Under the pieces are notes generated by a model. The model worked only from the letters and a program-made list of their open reading frames with translations, had not been told where the DNA came from and did not search any database. Shown piece by piece: positions 51,001 to 64,000 of a DNA stretch of 64,000 nt. Position 1 is the first letter of the stretch, and each line of letters starts with the position of its first letter. This DNA comes from Musa acuminata AAA Group (lineage: Eukaryota; Streptophyta; Magnoliopsida; Zingiberales; Musaceae): the NCBI RefSeq assembly GCF_036884655.1, contig NC_088357.1, forward strand, positions 12,379,501 through 12,443,500, read 5' to 3'. Made by a program: the position numbers and the translations under genes.

Positions 51001-53183
51001 CGATATTTTTATTTTTGAATAAGATTATGCATCCTTGCTACTTTACCACTTTTTTTGCTGAATTCTTTGGCCGATCTTCTAGTGTCTTAAGTGGCTTGTA
51101 GATCAATTAAAACAAACCTAAAGAACACTTGCTGTTTTTTTCCCATGGAAAATGACATGGAATGTTATTAACTGCATAATGCCTATACAATTACAGACTA
51201 GATAGGCACTATACCTGGATTTTTTAATCATATTTTCTGTTTTGTAGAACAGTTGCTTGTACCTTCAGCTTTTGTATAATCATGCAGACAACTTGTCAAG
51301 GGAAGCTATTCCTGAGATCTTTATGCAGAAGAAAATGAAAAGGTAAGTTACTAAAAGATGGCCATTGTTCACTTCTTGTACTAGATCATGCTAATTCTCT
51401 GAAGCTCATGTGGAGAATCAAAATGATTTCATAATCTAGAATTGGAATAAGAAGCGAGGACTTAAAGAATGTTTTGGAGAAGACATTGAGTGGAACTGCT
51501 GTTGCACTTTCTTCTCCCAGGCTTGTAATTCCTGCCACAATATATGGATTATGGGCCTTCTCACAACATTTTCCCAATGGTTATTTTGATTTTGAGGTAC
51601 CTACATGGAAAATTGATTAATCTTACGAAAGCTTAATTGGTTTCTGCCCTTCATGTGTTATTTTATACCATTGAATCTTTGTACTATGTGATTTCAGCTG
51701 TCTGTTGCTTGTTGGTGATTTTTTTATTATTATTTTAGTTGATGAGAGTTGGGTAATGATAACCTCTTATCTATAGATACGAAAACAAACTTTAGAAGCT
51801 CAGGAGTTTAAGAGTAGTTGGGTATGGAAGTTGAGGTGCAACTTTAACAATATGAAAGAAAATGAACATAATTGAACTAAATGGTAAAAGATTGCATAAG
51901 TCAGAAACTATTCTTCTTGGAGGTATTGAAGATATATCATCCTCTTAAGTTTTACTATTATAACGTGGGACAGTCAAGTTGGTTTAGCTGTATCAATCTT
52001 GACGAAGTTATCAATGCTTAGAAAGTCTATTGTCCTTTCTATTATTAACTTAAAATAACTAAATAGCTTATTCTGTTTAGGAATTGCACATGCATATCTT
52101 TGTTAGTAACTTAGTATATCACAGACATTTGCAATCACTTTCTAACAACAAAATAAGGAGTGATTTTGCTTCATGTTTGCTCCTGTGGTAAACTTGCATA
52201 ATTTTGCTCGTGACAATAGAGGTCAATTACACTGTATCATAGTTCCTAAGTACTATGACTAGTAGCACTTGACTGTCATAATAAATCATGAGAACTAATT
52301 GCCCATCTAACTATTACGTTTCTGCGTCATCTTTCATTCATAAATGTCATTTTGCATGGTTGTTGTGATCAGATAAAATTTTTCTGCTAGCTTCATTTTT
52401 CTGGAAGAAATTGGGTAGTTGTAGCTTCATATGTCTATTTGTTGATATAACTAAAGCACTTGGAACTTTATACACACCAAGCAAATCCCTCTTTCCATCA
52501 TAATACTTGGAATCTTTCCAATGGGAAACATGATTAAGAACCTGAAACAGAATCCTCGAACTTCTTGAATAAAAGAATCCAAAATAATTTTGGGGTTTGG
52601 TATTCTGGGTTTTGCTAATATAGTGCTTACTTTTACTTGGGGCATAAGATCATTGTCAATAAAAAAAGGGACTTATCTGAAGGTTTAAGACATAGGTAGT
52701 AGGTAGGAGCTTGTATTGAGCATCAAACAATGAGAATCAGTAATTATTGTCATTTTTGCATAAGTTCCATGATTCTGTCAGATAAACTACCAAAAAGCAT
52801 TGGTTTGACCAACCAACCCCAAGATTGGAATTGCACATACAAGGTGGAGAGAGGACTGCCTATTTCATGAATAACAGGTGACAAACAAAACCTAAGATGT
52901 TATGTTGGTTGCCAGCCACCGCAACTTATGCGAAAGAACCTTCTCTGGTTTATCCTTTGGACTAATCACAGAAACTACTTAGTTTTAGCAAGGTTATAAA
53001 AACGATAATATAGGTCATTTGTTCAGTGCCAGATCATTTGTTAATTTGGTTCCTTTGAATGTACAGCTCGTTCCAGGGATGTTTGGGTTTTTTGCATATA
53101 AAGCTGCAGCATTGATTCAAGTATACAGAGATAACGAGGACCTGCACTTGATATTTCCAGATGAAGAGGCAGAAAGTAGCTGA
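48015..53183 (+). CDS. Predicted plastid AtpI/CGL160-like membrane protein
   Basis: Nine exons: 48015-48189, 48984-49168, 49297-49401, 49570-49626, 49898-49978, 50390-50424, 51253-51342, 51440-51596, 53067-53183, all GT-AG with matching phases, giving 333 aa. The first exon is Ser/Arg/Leu-rich and acid-poor, like a chloroplast transit peptide. The start may be 48015 or the second Met at 48033. The middle (residues ~60-175) is polar with Glu/Lys. The C-terminal half has about four hydrophobic segments: LLVLTIGVGAACSVYCLVVF (~179-198), AAFSYASGVLFSCLYLQLLY (~202-221), PRLVIPATIYGLWAF (~266-280) and ELVPGMFGFFAYKAAALIQV (~295-314). The pattern SPRLVIP ... FELVPGMFGFFAYKAA recalls the AtpI/UncI-like domain of CGL160, which helps assemble the plastid ATP synthase membrane ring. 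This is remembered resemblance, so the function is tentative. The acceptor of exon 2 (CTGAAG|TA) is set by phase. Confidence 0.8.
48660..48882 (+). mobile_element. Third LINE-type 3' fragment, internally deleted
   Basis: Starts with EIDQDIIHRVKIGWLK-like reading (about 48667), skips most of the middle, and ends with GGCAAAAGATCCACGTAGCTGA and TTTTGTTGTTGTTGTA. It matches both flanks of the family at 11780-12310 and 15247-15590. Sits in intron 1 of the AtpI-like gene. Confidence 0.7.
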
Positions 53184-53366
53184 AAAAGCGTAATACTGGT
53201 AATCTCCAGTCCTGTTTTAAGTTCAATTTCCAGTTTTTCTATGAGCATTTGCTGCATTTTGCAGGATTATTGGAGATTCTAATGCCTGAGTTGTGCTTGG
53301 TGAAGTTATCGAACGGGAACGGGTGTACGAGGAAATATTTTCATGAAATTGCAACAACTCTCCTGA

Positions 53367-53372
53367 AATAAA
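53367..53372 (+). terminator. Polyadenylation signal-like AATAAA
   Basis: AATAAA about 185 bp after the stop codon of the AtpI-like gene, a plausible near-upstream poly(A) element. Confidence 0.45.
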
Positions 53373-54021
53373 GCAATCGAAGCTGCAAGAAAACTGCTGT
53401 GAATTCTGCTACTCTTGCCTTTTTTCCAGTCATGAAGTACGAGTTGCTGACCGACCAGGGGAAGAATTTAAGCTTTGCGCATTAATCTTCATGTAATCTT
53501 GGTGCTTTTAAGTGGTCAGATCAGGCATCATTTAGTGTAAGTTGACTTCTGTTCGGACCCCTGATGGACACAACCTTTATCATTTATTTGTCATGTTGTC
53601 TTGGTCAACCTTGTAGTATTATTGCAAAACTTGATTGAAACTAGCTAATGAATAGAGATGTGAAGGCATCCTAATCAGCGGATGAGAGTGAGAAGGAAGA
53701 AATCCCTTGTAAAGCTTTCTCTGGAGAATAATTGTTGTCAGAGATTTATTTCTCTTGAGATGAATCAACATGGAAACATATGTTCAAAATACAAAGCTCA
53801 ATAATTCAGCAACATGCAAGTCTCTCCCCTATAAAGCTTCCATATTTAAATTACATAATTATAGGATTATGGGAAAAATGTTTTAAAGCAATATTATTAG
53901 GATTGCAGGATTTTGAGTGACATATGAGTTTAAGAAATATTTAAAACTGCAGGGATATGAAAAAAATAAATTATGAAAATAGAGATAATTGTAGGAAAAA
54001 TTAATTTCAAACAATATGAAT

Positions 54022-54093
54022 TGGAGATGCAGGGGATCGAACCTGTACCTCTCGCATGCAAAGCGAGCGCTCTACCATTTGAGCTACATCCCC
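54022..54093 (-). tRNA. tRNA-Ala (anticodon UGC), T-arm one base short
   Basis: On the minus strand the gene reads GGGGATG acceptor, D arm GCTC-AAATGGTA-GAGC, anticodon stem CTCGC/GCGAG with loop TTTGCAT (anticodon TGC), variable AGGTA, T arm, then CATCTCC and discriminator A. The internal promoters are intact (A box TAGCTCAAATGG, B box GGTTCGATCC) and a run of T follows within ~30 bp. The T arm reads CAGG-TTCGATC-CCCTG, so the expected fifth 5' base of the stem (a G) is absent and total length is 72 rather than 73. The 3' CCA is not encoded, as normal for nuclear genes. Confidence 0.93.
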
Positions 54094-54955
54094 GATGTAA
54101 TAATCTCATCTAGAATATTATATGATCCAAATAATACCGAAGCACATGATTTCATATTATATAGTGAATAATTTATTTTTTTCATAAATGAAAATAATAA
54201 ATTGTCAAACCATGTTAATCCTACGTTAATTTTTTGATTATTTTTATTATTAACTTCTAAGTATATTGTCTGGTGAAACCTTCCAAGTTTCATTGATTTG
54301 TGTTGCATAAAAACATTATAAAGAGTATATTATGATGAGAAGAATAAGTATTGTAATTAAAAGAGAGATTTTTTTTGAACATTATAAAAAATTAAATATT
54401 ATTTATTTATTTGAGGATATTGATTGTAATTGAAACATTGGTGCTCATTATTATTGTTAGCATTGACTCGTTGATTTATATTTTTCATCGATATATTTTA
54501 AGAAGACTAATAAAATTTTAAGAAGAATAAATATTATAATTAAAATGAAGCGAGATGATTAGTATTAAGAATCAACATAAAAAAAATTATTCCCAAAAAT
54601 TACAATTCTAGAATTAAGAATATTGTTGTTACAAAGCCCCATAACAAAAAAAATCCATGTACTCAATCCGACATTATTGTTATAGAAAATTAACCAAATT
54701 GGATCGAATAAATATACGACAATCTTTTTTTTTACTTAAACAACTAAAATATAATTCAAAATTGATCACTTCCAAATCTTTTCACTCTATTATATTATTT
54801 TATTATTATATAAGCTCTATCTTAGTGGGTGGTATATTCGTAAAAAAGAAACATTCGTAACGGTGTTTTGGTACAGAATTGTTATGGGATCGATCGCCTC
54901 CTCCCCGCATAAATGGCATATCTTATTTCCTCTTTTATTCTCTTCCATAGTCTCA

Positions 54956-54990
<35 letters not shown>

Positions 54991-55000
54991 GGAACGAGGA
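54094..55000. other. AT-rich intergenic DNA up to the ARF 5' UTR
   Basis: No gene seen in 54094-54880. A (TC)n tract at 54959-54986 lies in the likely ARF leader. Confidence 0.5.
54959..54986. repeat. (TC)n tract in the ARF leader
   Basis: About 14 TC dinucleotides followed by a GA-rich stretch. CT/GA tracts are common in plant 5' UTRs and core promoters. Confidence 0.9.
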
Positions 55001-55310
55001 AGAAGGGAGAGAAACGAGGTGGAAGAAGGAGAAGAAGCGGAGACCGTAGCCTCGCGTCTTAGTGGATATCTGGGTATTTCTTCTTCGTTGTTCCCTTCAA
55101 TTCTTCGATCGTTTCTTCCCCTCTGTTTTCGATTTCTTTTAATGGATCGAAACTCTATTTCTTGTTTCCCTATTGGATGTCCGCGGTTCCACTGATCGCC
55201 AGATTCTTCCTCTCGTCGTTTCTTGCTGTAGATCTTTCGATTTCCCTCTGCTCTGATGTAGATCTGGGATCTTTTCTCCGGATCCTGTTTCGGTGCAACT
55301 CACGATTTGA

Positions 55311-59508
<4,198 letters not shown>

Positions 59509-59834
59509 AAAATGTGGAAGATGCAACAAGAAGTCTCAGATGCAAGGAGCAACTGCGTTCCCCTTTTCGGTATCCTGACGATGCTTTTGGTACATTATGA
59601 CCCAAGACACTTTTTAAGCTTTAGCGTGTATGGATGATCTTATGTTTGGTTCTTTGTTGCCACCTGACGTTTTATGTATACACATGGTTTTCTAGTTCTT
59701 TCACTGGAAAATCTGCTTCATTATCTTGATCACACGCCTGTATGACTTCTTAGATTTCCATTAAAACCATGCTACTTTCGTGCTTCGAAATCTCACATAC
59801 AACATGAACTATTCCCGAAAAAGCTTTTCGAATC

Positions 59835-59837
<3 letters not shown>

Positions 59838-59881
<44 letters not shown>
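59838..59881. repeat. (TA)n microsatellite
   Basis: About 22 TA repeats between the ARF 3' region and the convergent LEA gene. Confidence 0.95.
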
Positions 59882-59883
<2 letters not shown>

Positions 59884-60118
59884 GAAAATGAAAAGAAGGC
59901 ATCGAGAGACACTTATAGGGTATCAATCAAGCTTGCTGAACATGGTCAAGCCGTAGATGCAGCAAAATGAGACGCAAAACCACATCAACGGGGCGTAAAA
60001 GCTGCAGTACGTAGAAACGCGGATCGCCGCAGACAGACTACCTCATAGCCCAACAACACCAGACACACTGAAGAGTGCAGGTTTCCCAAGTCGCTACAAA
60101 GGATACAGCGACAGGGCC

Positions 60119-61428
60119 TCACTTATCACCATGGCGGCTGAGGCGAAGCGATGGCGGCCCCGTTCCCTCCTCTCCCATCTTCCCCACGTCGTTGAACCCT
60201 TGCCCGCTCGACTGGTCCGCCTCCTTTACCCGCAGCGGTACATCGTCGTCGCCGCCCTCGGCATCCCTTACCGTTGCACACACTACCGTCAGTCTCTCCT
60301 CCTCCTTGGGCTCAGTCTCATCCTTGGAGACGCTCAGCTTCTCCTTTATCGACTCTGCCATGCTCCCTATCGCACCAAATAAACCCCCTCCCCCCGCCTC
60401 TTTGCCCCTGCACATTCAAGAAATCTGTCAATCTTAAATGAGATCGAAAGAGACCAATCTCACCATGTAGAACAATGACATACTCCTCAGTCCACTGCCT
60501 ACTCTCTTCCTCCCTTCGACTTTGCTCCTCCTTTCGCTTGGCCTCTTCCATCTTCTGTTCCGCCTTCTCCTCTGCCTCCGCCAACCTCTCCTGTCAAAAT
60601 AGTAGTAGAATAAGATGTTTCAAAAGCTCCAACTCCACAATCGGGATCCTGTCGTACCTTTGTTACTTCTCCTGTCCCGGCCAAGTAGTCTCTGGCCTTG
60701 CGAGCCGCGTCAGCTGCTGCATCCTTGTACTCCTCCATCTTCTGCTTGGCTGATTCTGTCGTTCCCTTCGTCTTCTCAGCGACCATGTCCTTGGTTTCCC
60801 TGGTCTTCTCCGCAGCTTGCCTCGCCTTCTCCTCCGCCGACTCTTTGTGCTCCCTAGCCTTCTCTGCTGCAGTGTCTTTCGCCTCCCTCTCCCGCACCTC
60901 CGCTGACTCCTTGTACTTCCTCGTCTTCTCCGCTGTAGCGTCCTTCGCCTCCTTCGCCTTGTCTGCTACGTAGTCTTTGTAACCCCCCGCCTTCCCCATG
61001 GTCTTATCCTTCATCTCCCTTGCCTTCTCCGCCGCAGAGTCCTTGGTCTCTCTTGCTGTCTCCACCGTCTCGTCCTTCGTCTCCCCCGCCTTCTGCGAAG
61101 CGGAGTCCTTGACCGCCCTTGCCTTCTGCACGGTGGCATCCTTGGTCTCCCCTGCTTTCTCCGCGGTCTTCTCGGCCGCCTCCTGCGTCCGGCCGGTTAT
61201 GACTCCGAAGAGGGACTTGGTACCCTCCTTGATGCTCTCGAGGACGCCGCCACGCCGCTCCTCGCCGCCCTGCAGCCCGTAGTCCTTGTGCAGGCGGAGG
61301 CTTTCCTCGCGCTCGTCCTCAGCCTCCCGTTGTCTCCCGCGTTCGCTCCGGATGGCCGCGAGCTCGTCAGCGGCCTTTCTTGCGGCGGCCTCAGCTCGCT
61401 CTTCTCGTGTCTCTTGCCTCACCGACAT
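60119..61428 (-). CDS. Late embryogenesis abundant protein (group 3, ECP63-like)
   Basis: Three exons: 60658-61428, 60464-60590 and 60119-60399, giving about 392 aa. Highly hydrophilic, rich in Lys/Glu/Ala and nearly lacking hydrophobic runs. Residues ~84-250 are built of imperfect 11-residue LEA_4 units such as EKAGETKDATV, EKAREMKDKTM and DKAKEAKDATA, which fold into amphipathic helices on drying. The second exon continues a charged coiled coil (EEKAEQKMEEAKRKEEQSRR). The end has a Gly-rich GGGGLFGAIGSMAESIKEKL and the DVPLRVKEADQSSGQGFNDVG motif also known from seed-type LEA/SBP65 proteins. Expected role: protecting membranes and proteins during seed desiccation and stress. The introns are very short (67 and 64 bp). 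The last acceptor (GCAAAG|AG) was chosen to keep the C-terminal frame; the more usual TGTGCAG six bases earlier leads to an early stop. Convergent with ARF1. Confidence 0.88.
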
Positions 61429-61540
61429 TGCTCACTTCTCACTCCCACAATTAGACTGCACGCGCATACACACACTCTGTCTCTCTCTCTTTGTTTGCTT
61501 CGTATTCCCAACTTCGATCCCTCCATGGTCAAGAAGCTGG

Positions 61541-61553
61541 AGAGGTATTAATA
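61541..61553 (-). promoter_or_regulatory. Putative TATA-like element of the LEA gene
   Basis: Minus-strand CTATTAATACCTC, about 115 bp upstream of the LEA start codon. Position fits a TATA box; the match is loose. Confidence 0.4.
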
Positions 61554-61649
61554 GAAGGACGAGGGAAGGGTACATGGACGTTCATGGCTACCGCAAAGCG
61601 TGGCATGTCCAAACGTACGAAAGGTTTGACGACACGACTGCAGTAGATG

Positions 61650-61656
61650 GACACGT
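61650..61656 (-). promoter_or_regulatory. ABRE core (ACGTGTC) upstream of the LEA gene
   Basis: Plus-strand GACACGT reads ACGTGTC on the LEA strand, the abscisic-acid response core bound by ABF/ABI5 bZIP factors. It stands about 225 bp before the start codon, fitting an ABA/desiccation-induced gene. A single match could be chance. Confidence 0.55.
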
Positions 61657-62382
61657 ATACGGTCAATGGTCAAAAGATTAAAGACTGGCCATTGACGCAT
61701 GCATGGAGAAGATGTACTCGTACAGGACACCTGTCCGGAATACGTTATATCTTAATTCAAAATTTTATTTTGATATTAAAAGATCCTATTTCTATTTAAT
61801 AAAATATAATAATAATAATAATCTGATTTATGGATTTTATTAAATTATTTTATTTTTGTAAAAAAAGAGTGATACATTGCTCTGTTAATATGTATTAAAA
61901 TTTTAAATATAGACATTTCACTTTATCTTATTATTTTGTTTGATTCCATACTTATCTTGAATTATAAATATATTTTACATAAATTGTTATTTTATCTTTT
62001 TAATCAAAATGAAGTTTATAAACTATTTAAGAGGTGGAACCAAAGTCATTGAAATTATTTTTTGCTCCACTAAACAAAAATGATAATTATAATATTTTTT
62101 TTGGGTTTACTTTGCAGCTCTTTGTCATAATTCTAAAATTAGTTTTAAGATGAATCTATGTTTTTCAAATCGAAAAAGTTTAACATGACAGATTTTACTA
62201 GATAACTTGAACAACTGAATTAGGCCTATTTTCTATTATAGAAAAAACTGTTCTTTTTTATAAATACTATCTAGTGAAAAGATTGAATACCTATGTAGAT
62301 TTTGAATTTTTAATTGTCTTTTAGATGATTTATGTGAAACCTACTAAAAAATAGAATTAGAAAAAAAATGATAAGTTTTAGA

Positions 62383-62385
<3 letters not shown>

Positions 62386-62424
<39 letters not shown>
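62386..62424. repeat. (TA)n microsatellite
   Basis: About 19 TA repeats. Confidence 0.95.
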
Positions 62425-62427
<3 letters not shown>

Positions 62428-62437
62428 AGATATTCTA

Positions 62438-62522
62438 AAGGAGTCAATAGGTTTATCATTTCTGATTTTAATAATTTTAAAAGAGTCAATAGGTTTACTG
62501 TTTCTGATTTTAATAATTTTAA
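62438..62522. repeat. Tandem duplication of ~42 bp
   Basis: GAGTCAATAGGTTTA plus TTTCTGATTTTAATAATTTT occurs twice back to back, differing at a few bases. Confidence 0.9.
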
Positions 62523-62623
62523 AATGATAGATCATTTACCTATTAATGGTCAGATTCACACCTTTCACAATTTAAGTCTGTGAAATCATAAAAGTGGTAC
62601 TACATTTAGCAAATCATATTAAG

Positions 62624-62627
<4 letters not shown>

Positions 62628-62694
<67 letters not shown>
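62628..62694. repeat. Long (TA)n microsatellite
   Basis: About 33 uninterrupted TA repeats, a likely cruciform-forming or replication-slippage site. Confidence 0.95.
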
Positions 62695-62697
<3 letters not shown>

Positions 62698-63160
62698 TAG
62701 GCTATTTTTATCTTGGTTCAAATTCATCTAAAAGATTAAAAGATCTATCATTTAAGTCATTAGAATAGAAGACCAATACCGATAAAATAAAACTAAAAAA
62801 AATCAAATACAAGCGAAAATCGATTATGTCCCAAAGTCAATTCCAAAGCACTAAAGGGTTTTAATCCAAACCATAATCGTAATTTTCAAAACCTAAAGGT
62901 AAAGGTTTTAAATCCATATTCAAGAGTCCAAATTCGAATTCTAGTCTTTTTAACTTAGGATCAATCTAAAAACTCTAGGTATTCTTTAAAATCTAAAAAA
63001 AAAAGCAAAGAAATAATTATTTATACTACATGGTTGGACAATCTATCTTGCTCATTCTTACTTTTACAAGAAAAAAGAGAAGAAGAATATCTTTTTAAAC
63101 CCAAACCTCAAATTAACATGATTGAAGTTGATCCATCCAACTCTTTCTTTAGGTTTATTT

Positions 63161-64000
63161 TGTTGAATTCTAGATTTTGATTATAAAATTAATTAATAAA
63201 TTTATGAACTAATAAGAATTTGAGATAAGTTACATAAGAGAAACTTTGATCGTTGACTTAAATCATCGAAAGACAAATCATTGAAACAGGAGAATCAAAT
63301 ATTAGGTCGGAGAGCATCATGTCAGAGTTTGGACGTCGGGCCGGAGGATTGATCAACATATCGGAGGATAGGCTTCGTGTCATGAGTTTGGGCATCGAGT
63401 CAGAATGATAGGATATTGCACCAAGAAGACCAAATGTTGTGAAAGGTCAACATGTCGATGGATCGAATAATACGTCGAAGAAAAGGATGATGTGCCGAAG
63501 GTTCGGACGAAGTGTCGGATGAACAGATGATATGTCGGACAATGTGTTGAAGGCTTTATGATTGTAATTAGAGTTGTTAAGTCTTGATTGAAGTAGTTTA
63601 GAGTCTAATTGAGTTGATTTTGGAGCGTAACCATGTCAACTTGATTAGGAACCCATTGAGCCTGAACCAGGATCAAATTAGGCTTGTTGGAAGGCCAATT
63701 CAATAACTTGGGATTGGGCTGGGTGATGGTACTGCTAGGCTTAGGCGATGGTACCTCCCGAGAGCCAAAAACCACTATTTGTGTGTTTCCGGGAATCCCA
63801 ACAGTAGTATTGCTAGTGCTGACGGTAGTGTCGCTTAGTAGCGACAATGGTACCACTCGGTGACGGTAAGACCACCTAGGCTGACGATGGTACCGCCAGA
63901 CTGACAACTAGCGATACCACCGCCTGTCAGTCTGATACTGAGCGGTACCACCACCCAGTCTGACACTGACACTCGACGGTACCACTGCTTGACACGGTTT
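63161..64000 (+). mobile_element. LTR, same family as the solo LTR in CstF77 (truncated by window)
   Basis: Begins TGTTGAATTCTAGATTTTGA, like the minus-strand start of the 1257 bp solo LTR (TGTTGAATTTCGGATTTTGA). It then has ATCGAAAG, repeated GTCGGA-type words, and near the end GGTACCGCC/ACCACCGCC palindromic words as in that LTR. The right end lies beyond the window, so solo versus full element is undecided. The open frame at 63605-63907 on the other strand lies in this LTR and is not a gene. Confidence 0.7.

Larger units (their letters stand above)
61730..63160. other. AT-rich intergenic DNA
   Basis: No gene seen. Contains two long (TA)n arrays and a 42 bp tandem duplication. Confidence 0.6.

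Noticed and set aside
61286..61681. 131 aa plus-strand frame at the LEA 5' end
   Set aside because: Antisense to the LEA first exon and leader; no domain.

Overview
This is a plant nuclear genomic segment. Long AT-rich introns, GT-AG (and two GC-AG) splicing, retrotransposon debris and a nuclear-type tRNA-Ala show this. The mosaic of GC-rich first exons and the repeat types (LTRs carrying GGCGGT/ACCGCC palindromes, GTACCGG-rich dispersed repeats) suggest a monocot, possibly banana or a relative (Zingiberales). The taxon is an inference and was not checked. No prokaryotic operon, CRISPR array, virus or toxin locus is visible.

Layout. 1-2146: intergenic DNA and the SUN gene 5' region. 2147-5260 (+): a two-exon SUN-domain gene (inner nuclear membrane half of the LINC bridge). 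6586-36218 (-): a 23-exon gene for cleavage stimulation factor subunit 77 (CstF77), reconstructed here exon by exon to 755 aa. Its 29.6 kb span is mostly introns filled with retroelement remnants: two solo LTRs, LINE 3' ends, a GTACCGG-type repeat family and local tandem duplications. 38931-39605 (-): a single-exon lipoyl(octanoyl) transferase (LIP2-like). 42817-43966 (-): an F-box/DUF295 gene broken by at least four frameshifts. 44000-48000: AT-rich intergenic DNA with an (AAT)n tract, an LTR-like fragment and a diverged tandem array of about 155 bp units. 48015-53183 (+): a nine-exon gene for a predicted plastid membrane protein of the AtpI/CGL160 type. 54022-54093 (-): tRNA-Ala(UGC) lacking one T-stem base. 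55359-59508 (+): a six-exon ARF1-type small GTPase, 181 aa. 60119-61428 (-): a three-exon LEA protein with an ABRE-like element upstream. 61700-64000: intergenic DNA with (TA)n arrays, then the start of an LTR related to the solo LTR inside CstF77 but in opposite orientation.

The genes are independent single-gene units on both strands (nuclear envelope, mRNA 3' processing, lipoate metabolism, plastid membrane, vesicle traffic, desiccation protection). They do not form a pathway cluster. I see no credible new biological system. The points worth a second look are the two GC-AG introns in CstF77, the solo LTR with a perfect 5 bp target duplication, the T-arm-deficient tRNA, the frameshifted F-box gene and several unexplained local repeat arrays. 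All exon borders were read by eye from splice sites, reading phase and remembered family similarity; no alignment was run.
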